A stretch of DNA of 64,000 nucleotides from Eurosta solidaginis (Eukaryota; Arthropoda; Insecta; Diptera; Tephritidae), in assembly GCF_040869045.1 (NCBI RefSeq), contig NC_090321.1, forward strand, positions 134,717,689-134,781,688, written 5' to 3'. Within the stretch, counting starts at the first letter, position 1. Every line of letters starts with the position of its first letter. Positions 1 to 10,781 of the stretch are shown piece after piece. Both the position numbers and the translations under genes were made by a program. The notes under the pieces were generated by a model, which worked only from the letters and a program-made list of their open reading frames with translations, was not told the origin of the DNA and ran no database searches.

Positions 1-1435
1 CAAACGGATTTTCGAAAAATTTTAAAAATTCTATAAATTTATTTTTATCTACTCCAGGTACGTTGTCTACTATGTTTAATTTTAGAGCTTGTACTATACT
101 TGAAGTAATAATAGAAACTCCTTGTTGAATAAATAATACGTAAGTGTATGTAAGTGTGAGTGTAAATTAATAGAAAAATTTTCACATTTTTGGAATATTT
201 CTGCTTTACATGCAGGCAAGTAAAGCTGTAAAATGATTCAATCAATACAGTTCTAAATCAAGACTGATTCATTTTACAAATATGATGGGTGATTTCAAAT
301 ATATAAGCCAAGTTTGAATGCGATTTCATGTTTTCCATTAAAAAATTCCGTTAGTGATTGCATGACTGTAAAAAAAGCATTTAGCTTGATTGTGAGTGCA
401 TCGAGAGCACTCCCACTCACGAGTGATTGCAAAATTTGGTGACTGCAATCACCTTTTCATTTAGTTCCATTGAAATTTTCGTTTTCAGGGTTGATACTTT
501 CGTACTTTTGATGGTTAACATATCTGTGATTGGTTTGAAGTTGTCAAAATAGTTATAAATAACCGGACTGCCATATTTCATTTAAAACATTATGTTTGAT
601 TCTAAAAAGTTTTATTCGGTGGATTTTGCTTCAAATGAATTAAACCCAATAAAATGTGCTTTAATTCCGATTGGAAGAAATCAGTCATAGGAGCTTCAGA
701 GTCAAAATATTCAAAAAACTTAATTGGAATATAATATTACCTACAACAAAATAAAATTTAGTCATAAGGTCCAAAATTGGCTTCCGCATTCAATAACTAC
801 GGTACTCTGACTCAATGTTTTAAGTTTACTGATTTCTACTAAATTAAGCATTATTTTTTAAGCAGGTTAATGGAAATCAATTGCCACATAAAATGTGTAT
901 TTTATAAAGTGCATTTCAATGGTGTTCTTGCAGTGAAAGTGTAGAAAAAAGCATTTAAAAGTTCGAAGCGGTAGACGTCAAGAAGCAATGCACAGTGTTT
1001 CATTATAGAACAAAGTCTAAACAAATTCGGGGTGATACGATACATAAAATGAAAGTTTTGGAGTGTGCTACTTTGGATGTGGAATAACTCTGAGGACCCA
1101 ATATATATACGTTTATGTCAATATAATTATATTTTTAATACCGTGAATTACACATGTGTTTAATTTTATGAATCGAAGGGAAAGCGAAATTTTTTGTTTA
1201 ATTTATGACTTATAAAAAATGTTTATTGCGGTAACCGGTTAACAACGTCAGGCGAAATTAGTCTATTTTCGTCCTCCAATACATTTTATTACCGTTGTAA
1301 ATTTTATAATAGCTACTCAAGGGATCACTTTAGCTAACCGGCATTCATTATTAATTATTGTTCGTGTTAACATACATCGGGTTTAAAATTTGCCGCTAGA
1401 ATGAATTTGTGATACTAACGATTGTACACAAAACC
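1..1435. other. AT-rich DNA, no gene seen
   Basis: I see no coding region, RNA gene or recognisable transposon. The only open frame (45-245) is short, AT-driven and has no recognisable domain. A short imperfect inverted repeat lies at about 390-418. This is probably old repeat-derived or intergenic DNA. Confidence 0.5.
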
Positions 1436-2310
1436 ATCGATGTTGTTGTAGCAGTGCTTCGCCCCATCCAACAGGTGCGACCACTCCAAAATTGTCATAA
1501 ATATCCTTTAACGGGAGTCCTAGGAAACCTGCAGTTTCAACAGGGATGCATATAGTGAAAGGGGTGTTAGAGGCGTTAGTTCCACATTGCAATTAAAGAG
1601 ATGGTTGGTGTCATGTGGGACAGGTTGCAGGCAGGACATACATTTTGCATGTCGCGGTTGATTTTGAATAGGTAAGAGTTTAACCTGTTACAGTATCCAG
1701 ATCGAAGTTGAGCTAGAGTGACGCGCGTCTCCCTAGCGAGATTGTGTTCCCTATTCTGCGACTTCAGTATATTTATCTTTAAGGAAGGGGTTCGCCGGGA
1801 AATTTCTGGCATAGTGGTCCCACGACTTTTTGTGGATATCTGTGAGGACCTGTTTATGTTTTTCTTCTACATACGTCTGAGTTCTCAGGTGCCGTATTTC
1901 CTCATAATATTTGCGGAGATGATTTCTTAACCCCCTGGAAGACGGGGCCTCTTTAATCCGTTGTCTGTTAGGTTGCCCAGGTTTCTGGTATTCAACAGAC
2001 ACTGTTTATTCAGCATTTTGTTTCTGAAAACAGTGTTTTGACAGGCCTGTAGATTCTTCCACTGAGTATTATTTACGCTTGGTGACCGTATCGGGGATGG
2101 CTTAGCATGCAAGCGGCCGGTCAACTGCTTTGTAAGTGGTAATGAGCGCCTCTTTATCCCTACCCCAAGTGCTGCCGGCAGATATTTAAGCGCTTTATTA
2201 TGGCTCTGAATTAAGGTACAATTGCGGATGCACCGATGCTTACCTACCAGATAATTTGCGGTGCACCTTTTGAGACTTGGAGGAAGGGAAACTTTTTGAG
2301 AGTTTTGATT
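1436..2310 (-). pseudogene. 3' fragment of a Jockey-like LINE
   Basis: Short reading frames at 1383-1592, 1576-1812 and 1751-2124 (minus strand) match the C-terminal part of the LINE at 24945-28909. Both share the cysteine motif NVCPACN, the segment TRVTLAQLRSGYCNRLNSYL (TRVTLAQLCSVYCNRLNSYL in the other copy) and the ending VETAGFLGLPLKDI. The 3' end lies near 1436, at the same terminal GTTGTTGTAGCA sequence that ends the larger copy. A block of several hundred bases that the larger copy has at 25807-26222 is missing near 2215. Several frameshifts and stops make it a dead, 5'-truncated copy. Confidence 0.8.
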
Positions 2311-3624
2311 AATCTATGTTCTTCGATAGTTTCAAAACAAAAAATGACGTATCGATTGTTACAAGTTACAAAGTTCCACCTTCCACCATTTTGATCTACT
2401 ACAAGCTGTTTTTTATTTTTCATATTTGTCGAATTTGCTACACTGTGATAGCAGGACGGTCATGTTTTTTTACTGTCAAAAACAAAACAAAAAATTAAAT
2501 CTAAAAAATTTTTATTATTTGACAACCCAATAAGCATTTTTATCAATGTTAATTTAGAATTCATTTGAGAGCTAACCTTATTCTTAAATCTCCTACGTTA
2601 TTTAGTTTTCAAGTACACCTAAAATCACAGTAACACCAATTTTACACAGAAGTTAAATGGAACCACAATTTAACCTTTTAAATGTAACGTTTTTAACAAA
2701 AAATAGTTAAAAGAGAAAGCACTTCGAATATAATCAAAATAAAATGCATACTCAAATTTTCAAAAATATTTCACCCAACCAAATATGTTTAAATTTTTTA
2801 AAAAGCCATATTACCTGGTGCCGCAAACTTTGCAGAAATAAGAATTTGCATTTTCTTGGTGCTTTTATGAATTTCATTAATTATATAATGAATTTTTAAA
2901 TGAAAATGTTGTTACATTAACTATGTAATCTGAAACTCCAAGAAAACCGACTATATTTTTGCATCTAAAAGCCTTCCAATAAAACAATAATGAAATAATA
3001 ATTTTGATGTTGTATTGAAGCTTTGTTCCAAATAGAAAGTACCTTTAAAATTCATTTCAATCAATTAATTTTATTGAAGCAATCTTTTTCAAATTCTCTA
3101 TTGGTTGAGTAAGTCCTTTTAGATGGATTTTTTCACAAACTGTATTTTCTCTCGAAAGTGTTCGCAGAACAGTGCGCGTATTTATATATACATTCAAGAC
3201 ACTATGATAGAGTTCTGTGGGCACACACTTCCATTTGCAAGGTTCCTAAAAGTGAAATATTAGCAACAAAAGCAACTGCATTAAATTCCAGTGATGTCGC
3301 TTCACTGGTTAAGGATGTAAGAAATTCAGTTGAATTTAGTTAACACTTCAGCAATAACAAGATTAGCAGCTATTCGAAGTTTCAGTAATGTGGAATTAGC
3401 GGTCCAGGAGCTAAGCGATATGGAAATACATTCTTTAGGGGAAGTGCCACATCCCCTTTCCCAATCCCGCCTGTTTTTCTAAAATGTTATAGTAGTGATG
3501 TTTTTCATCTAGCTGCCAGGTATCATTACCATCGCATTATTGCCTTCAGAGATATTTTTTTAAACGGTGCGCCCAAAAACAGTGCTGAAAAATTTGCGTG
3601 TGGGGTTCTATTCATTAAAAATTT
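2311..3624. other. AT-rich DNA, no supported gene
   Basis: The 61-codon frame at 3158-3343 (plus) looks more protein-like than its surroundings but matches no family I recognise and is not continued in frame. The rest is low-complexity AT-rich sequence. It ends at the left breakpoint of the 4813-bp duplication. Confidence 0.4.
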
Positions 3625-3824
3625 AAGTGCTATCAGATTGGGTAAGTTTTTACTTTATACAAACTATATATGTATTTCATTTCTGGATATCTTGGGCAAT
3701 GTAATAAATAATGATGATAAAAATTGTGTTTATAGAGGTTTAAAATATTTCTAGTGTTTTAACTAACATTATCTGACTAAAAGATAAAAGTCAGGGGCAT
3801 CCTGTAAATTTGTAACAAACATAT

Positions 3825-4168
3825 TTATAATAAAAAAGCTTTTTTTAGTATTTTATTATAAAATTCATAACTGGTTGGGTCCCTGGCGTGTACAAAAAAT
3901 CTTAAAAAATGCAAGAATGTTTGTTTTTTGCAAGCAAGTATCTCCTTCAAGAAAATTTCGATTTCGAATTTTGACACCTCTCCCAACATTCTTGGAGGTA
4001 TTTTAGCATTCGACGGCCAATGTGATTTCCTCGTATTCTGGTATTGCAGTTGACGATAGGATTGTATATACATCTGCATGCAAAGTGGCCTACAATAGAT
4101 CGGTCAAAGTTCAAATATTTTCCGAAATGCCTGTCTCTAATATTTCTTAAACAAAAAACAAACTGCAA
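3825..4168 (-). other. two overlapping unidentified reading frames
   Basis: Frames at 3825-4079 (84 codons) and 3947-4168 (73 codons) overlap in different phases on the minus strand, downstream of the C2H2 frame. Neither has a recognised domain. They could be decayed or spliced parts of one gene, or chance frames in AT-rich DNA. An identical pair lies at 8638-8981 in the second copy of the duplication. Confidence 0.2.
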
Positions 4169-4672
4169 ATTAATCTTTGAGTTAACTTTCTGAACAAGTT
4201 TTTTCTCAAATGATGTAAAAGACAGATAATCAAATTGAGAATTAACATTTTCTTTCTTTCAGATATTTTGTTCCATTGTTTATTGGGAAAAAAGAAGTTA
4301 GTATGAAAGACAGGAATGTTCAACCTGCCGAAAATAATACTTTTTTTCTGTTTACATTGCGCTTTTTCAAATTGTCATGTTTAACGCTATTGAGAAAGTT
4401 GTTTCAACTATTCTTATCCTGAAGTATGTTATAAACATTTATTTAATAAATTTTTAAATTTCAACTTTCATAAAGGAACTTAAATTTTTACATACTATTT
4501 TAGGGAGTATCTGAGCATTTTTGTAGCAAGTGATTGGTACTGAATGCATGACTTCACACACCAATTATGTGAAATCACCTGAGTGCAATCATTGATTTCA
4601 GTATATTTATTTCTGCAGTTTGATTTAGCATTCTTTTCAATTGCATGCGGTGCTGAATGAAATCCTTATTTC

Positions 4673-5122
4673 TCAGCATGATTGCAGAATTAAAAAATTT
4701 AAAGCATAATTCTCGTATGAAGAAAAAATTGTGAAATTGGGATTGTAGAAAAGCTCTAATTTCAAAAAACGAATGATTTCATTCTTCAACAGCTCTGCAG
4801 GCAAGTCTATACTCTCTTTCTGAATATGGCACTCAGTTTGATCTGATGTGACACTACTCCTATTTTGTGGAGATTTTGCAACATCATTTGATTCACAGTA
4901 CTTGTTAGGCCTACAATTTAAAGTGAATTTTTCTGTATGCTTTTTACAGTGCTTTTGAAAAGCTGATAATTTTGAAAAATATTGCTTGCAATAACTAAAT
5001 GCACATTGAAAATTATCGTTATGCCTTAAACTATGAACTAGTCGATAATGTCGCACAAGACTTTCAAGGCTATTGTGGTCTAGGTTACAAACAAAACAAA
5101 TAATTCTTAAATCCATTAACAA
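4673..5122 (-). CDS. two-finger C2H2 zinc-finger protein, unknown
   Basis: The 149-codon frame has two good C2H2 fingers. Finger 1 spans about residues 9-30 (C-x2-C-x12-H-x4-H, CFVC ... HYRLVH). Finger 2 spans about residues 40-62 (C-x4-C-x12-H-x3-H, CAFSYC ... HCKKH). The part after the fingers is polar and then hydrophobic, with no domain I know. Paired short fingers of this kind occur at the N-terminus of transposon-encoded as well as host proteins. No transposase is recognisable beside it, so I do not assign a function. It lies about 250 bp upstream of the copia LTR on the opposite strand. No intron, promoter or poly-A signal could be fixed, and the stop may only be the end of a first exon. 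Confidence 0.5.
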   Translation of the reverse strand: MLMDLRIICFVCNLDHNSLESLVRHYRLVHSLRHNDNFQCAFSYCKQYFSKLSAFQKHCKKHTEKFTLNCRPNKYCESNDVAKSPQNRSSVTSDQTECHIQKESIDLPAELLKNEIIRFLKLELFYNPNFTIFSSYENYALNFLILQSC

Positions 5123-5371
5123 TCTTTAAAAGCATTTAAAAATTCTAATACAGCTTAACTCTGAATATCAAAAGGAGTAGAAATTTCATAGATTTGCTTT
5201 TGCAAAAAAGACCACATTAATATTGACTCAGTTGGATAATTAAGATTAAAAACCTGAAAAATCTTGAAACAAGTATCTACTGCTGGCACGAAAGAATTAA
5301 ACTTATGCAATATTTCGTCAGCGCAAATATAAAATTCGTTTAATATTAATAAGTTTGGACCTACTGCTATT

Positions 5372-5516
5372 TGTTGGAGAGTGCGAAGTAATCCTAGTGC
5401 AACCCTGTATTATTTCATTGTACTGTAACTTGTTCATATACTATTTTAATTTCTTTTTATACTTTCTTGAGTTCCGTTTATATTATAGCCGAATAGATTA
5501 CACGTTTGAAACAACA
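5372..5516 (+). repeat. copia-type 5' LTR (copy 1)
   Basis: A 145-bp segment starts TGTTGGAGAGTGCG and ends GAAACAACA. It therefore has the TGTTG...CAACA ends typical of Ty1/copia LTRs, and a copia-type primer binding site follows immediately. It is short but workable for a small copia family. No matching 3' LTR is present in the window, because the element is cut off by a LINE at 19927. Confidence 0.7.
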
Positions 5517-5533
5517 GGTTATGAGTCCAGCCC
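5517..5533 (+). promoter_or_regulatory. primer binding site, initiator tRNA-Met internal type
   Basis: GGTTATGAGTCCAGCCC directly follows the LTR end. From memory, Drosophila copia has a very similar sequence here and primes from an internal fragment of initiator tRNA-Met rather than from its 3' end. The duplicate is at 10330-10346. Confidence 0.6.
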
Positions 5534-5609
5534 TACTTAAATTCGGAAAATAGTAATTTTTTTAAGAAGTTAAATTTGGTATAAATTTGAGCGATCGAAA
5601 ACTGAAAAT

Positions 5610-5707
5610 CAGGCATGCTTAACCAACGAACCGATATCGTTTCGTTACGATAATCAACGTTAATAAACGAAACGAAATGATATCGGTTCGTTAGTTAAGT
5701 ATGCCTG
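5610..5707. mobile_element. 98-bp palindromic hAT-like MITE (copy 1)
   Basis: The element is almost wholly an imperfect palindrome. Its ends read CAGGCATGCTTAACCAACGA and, reverse-complemented, CAGGCATACTTAACTAACGA. It is bounded by an exact 8-bp direct repeat CTGAAAAT at 5602-5609 and 5708-5715. An 8-bp TSD with ends starting CAGG fits the hAT superfamily. It sits in the copia leader, between the primer binding site and the gag start. The duplicate is at 10423-10520. Confidence 0.85.
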
Positions 5708-5737
5708 CTGAAAATAGTTACGTCGATTTATTAAAAA

Positions 5738-5968
5738 ATGGCCACGACAAGTGTGAGGATTGATCCGCTAAACGCGGATAATTATGATAGCTGGAAGCTA
5801 CAAATGCGTGCCATCTTGATAAGATGCGATTTGTGGGATTATGCGTCGGGTGAAAATCCATGTCCAAGCGACCCAAGCGCTGCCGTAAAATGGAAGGGAT
5901 TCGATCAAAAGGGCCTGCGCGAAAAGCCACCCTGTTAAAGCGTATTGCGCTTGCACGTATGAAGGAAG
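5738..5968 (+). pseudogene. gag: Ty1/copia gag, N-terminal part (copy 1)
   Basis: The frame starts MATTSVRIDPLNADNYDSWK and continues LQMRAILIRCDLWDYASG, the usual start of copia-type Gag. After WKGFDQ the sequence jumps to KGPARKATLLKRIALARMKE in another frame (seen in the 5860-6069 frame). The middle of Gag has therefore been lost with a frame change. The segment ends at GAAGGAAG, where a hAT-like element is inserted. Gag resumes exactly at 7800. It is non-functional. Confidence 0.85.
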
Positions 5969-7799
5969 CAATGAACTGCAAAAATCGAACACAACTACGT
6001 TCGATTATATTCTGCAACATGATCATGCTCAATGATCCAACTTGCTTAAACAAACATAATCGACATTGATTTAAAATCAACCAACTTATTGCATGCGTGA
6101 ATATAATCAATTCAGGCGTTTGCTCGTTTGCCTCAACCGCGATTACACTCATCGGAATGAAAATGCAAATATGAAAACTCCATGCGACTGAATATTTGCA
6201 TGATTCTTCTGCCCTTACGTCACGGCGACAAGCTACATATAAACATTACTTACGATTCTGTTTGTTTGCCGAACTAAACGATACTAATTGTCGTGCTTTG
6301 ATTTTATTCTCCGCTTGCCTTCGTTTGATCAATACTATAGCATTTTCAGGTCAAATGAAACTTTTTTCATTTTAAATTAAACTTTTTTCATTTCAAATGA
6401 AACTTTTTTCATTTCAAATGAAACTTTTTTCATTTCAGATGAACCTTTTTTCATTTTAAATGAAACTTTTCATTTTAAATGTAACTTTTTTCATTTTAAA
6501 TTAAACTTTATTCATTTCAAATGAAACTTTTTTCAAGTCAAATGAAACCATACTACTAAGGTAATTGTCAATATATTTATATCGTACTTTATAACTGTGG
6601 AGAGGTCTTTTTTAACTATGCTGAAAAACACAACTGTAAAAAGTGATCTTTTCTACTCTATGGCGCAGTTGCATTGCACTTCACTCGTTTGGGCCTTTGA
6701 AAACATATATATTTGTTTTTATTCCATTATTTTTCATTGTATATTGTATTTAAATGTAATGCTTAGAATATATATATATATATATATATTAGAATGGGTC
6801 GATTTATTAACCGATATCGCGCGATAGGATATGGGGTCAGGAAAAAAAGTTTCACTACGCATACCCAAACAAATAATTTTCGAGCCTGCGAAATTTCATT
6901 TTTTTTTTTACTTTTTTTGACTTTGATTTTTAAGGGTTTTTTCATGACCTACTAAAAAAAATTATCTATTAAAAATTGAAACGATCAAAAGGCAAGGCTA
7001 AACTAAGCCGACCTTAATTGCAGCTTAAATTCACAAAGAAAATTTAAGCAAAAATTTTGCCTTCAATGTGGCTAATTAGAAATAGTTGTCTTAAAGAAAA
7101 ATTTGATAAATACTTAGCGTTATAAAGTACGATATAAACATATTGACAATTACCTTAGTAGTATGGTTTCATTTGACTTGAAAAAAGTTTCATTTGAAAT
7201 GAAAAAAGGTTCATTTGAAATTAAAAAAGTTTCATTTGACTTGAAAAAAGTTTCATTTGACCTGAAAATGCTATATAAAGTACGATATAAATATATTGAC
7301 AATTACCTTAGTAGTATGGTTTCATTTGACTTGGAAAAAGTTTCATTGGAAATGAAAAAGGTTTATTTAAAACGATATAAATATATTGACAATTACCTTA
7401 GTAGTATGGTTTCATTTGACTTGGAAAAAGTTTCATTTGAAATGAAAAAAGTTTTATTTAAAATGAAAAAAGGTTCATTTGAAATGAAAAAAGTTTCATT
7501 TGAAATGAAAAAAGTTTCATTTAAAATGAAAAAAGTTTCATTTAAAATGAAAAAAGGTTCATTTGAAATGAAAAAAGTTTCATTTGACCTGAAAATGCTA
7601 TATCGTACGCAAAACCTGTTCGGTTATTCGATCGCAATCATGCTAACAGAGTCTTGTAAAGACAGATGCTGAGTTTATTCAATTACGAGTTTATTCTATT
7701 ATGAGTTTATTCAATATGAGTTTATTCGCATGACTGAATGTGAATGCAAGTTTTAGTGTTTGATTAAATCAACAAAATTGTGATTTTTGGAGTTCTCTG
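5969..7799. mobile_element. 1.83-kb hAT-like foldback element (copy 1)
   Basis: It is flanked by the exact 8-bp TSD GAAGGAAG (5961-5968 and 7800-7807). Removing it restores the gag reading MKEGDDVRDHINEFF. Its ends are imperfect inverted repeats, CAATGAACTGCAAAAATC against CAGAGAACTCCAAAAATC. The interior is a large foldback: a left array (6350-6550) and a right array (7163-7597) of a repeat are inverted relative to each other and bordered by inverted copies of CATACTACTAAGGTAATTG. No transposase is present, so it is non-autonomous. Confidence 0.85.
6340..7610. repeat. inverted arrays of a 21-bp palindromic repeat
   Basis: The unit is about 21 bp, TTTCATTTGAAATGAAAAAAG, itself almost self-complementary. 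The right array reads as heptads such as KKVSFEM, which creates a 169-codon open frame at 7163-7672. I regard that frame as a by-product of the repeat. A longer module starting TATATTGACAATTACCTTAG recurs at about 7141, 7295 and 7387, and inverted at 6550-6590. An (AT)n tract is near 6770-6790. The equivalent in the second copy is 11153-12423. Confidence 0.85.
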
Positions 7800-8324
7800 G
7801 AAGGAAGGGGATGACGTTCGTGATCATATCAACGAATTCTTCCATGCAGTTGCTCAAAGAAATAAATCTCACTGTGGGTGACGATCTGCTGACAATTTTA
7901 TTATTGTATAGTTTACCAGTCTTACGAAACCTTCCGTTGTGCCCTAGAGACGCGTGACGAGCTGCCCAAGCCAGACGTTCTTCGCGTAAAAATAATGGAA
8001 GAAGAACAATCCAGAAAAGCCAGAGAGAGAGAGTAAAATGGATTAATAGCACAATCAAAAGGTAAGAGTTACAATAAAAGTTAAGCTGGCCACAATTACG
8101 GCAAGCAAAACGCATCGAAAGAAAAACAAGAGAAACGAAATTGCTGTAAATATGGCAGAATTGGTCATATTGCACGTAATTGCCAAGCAAAAGAAAAGGA
8201 GAAGTATTCGCATTCGAACGCACGTCAAGCTAACGAAGACAACTTCGAAAAATCTTTGTTCTCCGAATCAGCATAGTTGGCAAAAACTCTAAGCGAATAT
8301 TGGTGCTTAGACAGTGGCTGTTCA
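7800..8324 (+). pseudogene. copia gag C-terminus, zinc knuckle and protease start (copy 1)
   Basis: It continues Gag with EGDDVRDHINEFFHAVAQRN and then several stops. A degenerate zinc knuckle near 8130-8180 reads CCKYGRIGHIARNC; the spacing is one residue off the canonical C-x2-C-x4-H-x4-C. The protease starts YWCLDSGCS, with its catalytic Asp codon at 8310-8312. The frame is then interrupted by a truncated MITE and the duplication junction, so this copy has no pol behind it. Confidence 0.8.
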
Positions 8325-8437
8325 CATGGTACAAAAAAGAAGGTAGTTCCTCTCAACATTTTTTGACGTACTTGGAGATTTTTGAAGTTTCATAATGTTT
8401 GTTGTTTTGCCATAAGCGTTGGCATACCGTTATTGTT
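8325..8437. mobile_element. left half of the 365-bp MITE (truncated by duplication)
   Basis: It is identical to 13138-13250. It ends at the duplication junction, so the right terminal repeat is missing here. This shows that the duplication happened after the MITE had inserted. Confidence 0.8.
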
Positions 8438-8637
8438 AAGTGCTATCAGATTGGGTAAGTTTTTACTTTATACAAACTATATATGTATTTCATTTCTGGA
8501 TATCTTGGGCAATGTAATAAATAATGATGATAAAAATTGTGTTTATAGAGGTTTAAAATATTTCTAGTGTTTTAACTAACATTATCTGACTAAAAGATAA
8601 AAGTCAGGGGCATCCTGTAAATTTGTAACAAACATAT

Positions 8638-8981
8638 TTATAATAAAAAAGCTTTTTTTAGTATTTTATTATAAAATTCATAACTGGTTGGGTCCCTGGC
8701 GTGTACAAAAAATCTTAAAAAATGCAAGAATGTTTGTTTTTTGCAAGCAAGTATCTCCTTCAAGAAAATTTCGATTTCGAATTTTGACACCTCTCCCAAC
8801 ATTCTTGGAGGTATTTTAGCATTCGACGGCCAATGTGATTTCCTCGTATTCTGGTATTGCAGTTGACGATAGGATTGTATATACATCTGCATGCAAAGTG
8901 GCCTACAATAGATCGGTCAAAGTTCAAATATTTTCCGAAATGCCTGTCTCTAATATTTCTTAAACAAAAAACAAACTGCAA
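8638..8981 (-). other. duplicate of the unidentified frames at 3825-4168
   Basis: The two overlapping frames (8638-8892 and 8760-8981) have the same translations as the first copy. No function can be suggested. Confidence 0.2.
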
Positions 8982-9485
8982 ATTAATCTTTGAGTTAACT
9001 TTCTGAACAAGTTTTTTCTCAAATGATGTAAAAGACAGATAATCAAATTGAGAATTAACATTTTCTTTCTTTCAGATATTTTGTTCCATTGTTTATTGGG
9101 AAAAAAGAAGTTAGTATGAAAGACAGGAATGTTCAACCTGCCGAAAATAATACTTTTTTTCTGTTTACATTGCGCTTTTTCAAATTGTCATGTTTAACGC
9201 TATTGAGAAAGTTGTTTCAACTATTCTTATCCTGAAGTATGTTATAAACATTTATTTAATAAATTTTTAAATTTCAACTTTCATAAAGGAACTTAAATTT
9301 TTACATACTATTTTAGGGAGTATCTGAGCATTTTTGTAGCAAGTGATTGGTACTGAATGCATGACTTCACACACCAATTATGTGAAATCACCTGAGTGCA
9401 ATCATTGATTTCAGTATATTTATTTCTGCAGTTTGATTTAGCATTCTTTTCAATTGCATGCGGTGCTGAATGAAATCCTTATTTC

Positions 9486-9935
9486 TCAGCATGATTGCAG
9501 AATTAAAAAATTTAAAGCATAATTCTCGTATGAAGAAAAAATTGTGAAATTGGGATTGTAGAAAAGCTCTAATTTCAAAAAACGAATGATTTCATTCTTC
9601 AACAGCTCTGCAGGCAAGTCTATACTCTCTTTCTGAATATGGCACTCAGTTTGATCTGATGTGACACTACTCCTATTTTGTGGAGATTTTGCAACATCAT
9701 TTGATTCACAGTACTTGTTAGGCCTACAATTTAAAGTGAATTTTTCTGTATGCTTTTTACAGTGCTTTTGAAAAGCTGATAATTTTGAAAAATATTGCTT
9801 GCAATAACTAAATGCACATTGAAAATTATCGTTATGCCTTAAACTATGAACTAGTCGATAATGTCGCACAAGACTTTCAAGGCTATTGTGGTCTAGGTTA
9901 CAAACAAAACAAATAATTCTTAAATCCATTAACAA
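9486..9935 (-). CDS. two-finger C2H2 protein, duplicate copy
   Basis: The translation is identical over all 149 residues to the frame at 4673-5122 and lies exactly 4813 bp away. It carries no independent change, so it gives no information on selection. Confidence 0.5.
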   Translation of the reverse strand: MLMDLRIICFVCNLDHNSLESLVRHYRLVHSLRHNDNFQCAFSYCKQYFSKLSAFQKHCKKHTEKFTLNCRPNKYCESNDVAKSPQNRSSVTSDQTECHIQKESIDLPAELLKNEIIRFLKLELFYNPNFTIFSSYENYALNFLILQSC

Positions 9936-10184
9936 TCTTTAAAAGCATTTAAAAATTCTAATACAGCTTAACTCTGAATATCAAAAGGAGTAGAAATTTC
10001 ATAGATTTGCTTTTGCAAAAAAGACCACATTAATATTGACTCAGTTGGATAATTAAGATTAAAAACCTGAAAAATCTTGAAACAAGTATCTACTGCTGGC
10101 ACGAAAGAATTAAACTTATGCAATATTTCGTCAGCGCAAATATAAAATTCGTTTAATATTAATAAGTTTGGACCTACTGCTATT

Positions 10185-10329
10185 TGTTGGAGAGTGCGAA
10201 GTAATCCTAGTGCAACCCTGTATTATTTCATTGTACTGTAACTTGTTCATATACTATTTTAATTTCTTTTTATACTTTCTTGAGTTCCGTTTATATTATA
10301 GCCGAATAGATTACACGTTTGAAACAACA
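10185..10329 (+). repeat. copia-type 5' LTR (copy 2)
   Basis: This is the duplicate of the LTR at 5372-5516. It should be read as part of the segmental duplication, not as the 3' LTR of the first element, because both copies face the same way and each is followed by a primer binding site and gag. Confidence 0.7.
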
Positions 10330-10422
10330 GGTTATGAGTCCAGCCCTACTTAAATTCGGAAAATAGTAATTTTTTTAAGAAGTTAAATTTGGTATAAATT
10401 TGAGCGATCGAAAACTGAAAAT

Positions 10423-10520
10423 CAGGCATGCTTAACCAACGAACCGATATCGTTTCGTTACGATAATCAACGTTAATAAACGAAACGAAATGATATCGGT
10501 TCGTTAGTTAAGTATGCCTG
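10423..10520. mobile_element. 98-bp palindromic hAT-like MITE (copy 2)
   Basis: Duplicate of the MITE at 5610-5707, with the same CTGAAAAT direct repeats at 10415-10422 and 10521-10528. Confidence 0.85.
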
Positions 10521-10550
10521 CTGAAAATAGTTACGTCGATTTATTAAAAA

Positions 10551-10781
10551 ATGGCCACGACAAGTGTGAGGATTGATCCGCTAAACGCGGATAATTATGA
10601 TAGCTGGAAGCTACAAATGCGTGCCATCTTGATAAGATGCGATTTGTGGGATTATGCGTCGGGTGAAAATCCATGTCCAAGCGACCCAAGCGCTGCCGTA
10701 AAATGGAAGGGATTCGATCAAAAGGGCCTGCGCGAAAAGCCACCCTGTTAAAGCGTATTGCGCTTGCACGTATGAAGGAAG
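10551..10781 (+). pseudogene. gag: Ty1/copia gag, N-terminal part (copy 2)
   Basis: It has the same sequence, internal deletion and frame break as 5738-5968. Unlike copy 1, this one is collinear with the pol remains downstream, so it belongs to the longer surviving copia element (10185-19926). Confidence 0.85.

Larger units (their letters stand above)
3625..8437. repeat. 4813-bp tandem duplication, copy 1
   Basis: Every feature in 3625-8437 recurs at +4813, and every reading frame in the two copies is identical in length and translation. Copy 1 starts at AAGTGCTATCAG in anonymous DNA. It ends inside a MITE, and the junction joins CGTTATTGTT to AAGTGCTATC. The two breakpoint regions share TTTAAG, and the junction has about 2 bp of ambiguity. 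The arrangement is head-to-tail and without a spacer. It is either a very recent duplication or an assembly artefact. Confidence 0.93.

Noticed and set aside
5718..6152. 144-codon minus-strand frame over copia gag and the hAT-like element
   Set aside because: It crosses an insertion border and lies antisense to a recognisable gag, so it is a chance frame.
6768..6790. (AT)n tract considered as a regulatory element
   Set aside because: A simple microsatellite at the centre of the foldback element; nothing supports a regulatory role.
7163..7672. 169-codon open frame of repeated KKVSFEM-type heptads (also at 11976-12485)
   Set aside because: It is explained by a 21-bp repeat in a non-coding foldback element, has no domain, and its left array is inverted.
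10185..10329. Second LTR taken as the 3' LTR of a 4.8-kb copia element
   Set aside because: The repeated unit includes about 1.75 kb of non-element DNA upstream of the LTR and ends inside a MITE, so this is a segmental duplication, not an LTR pair.
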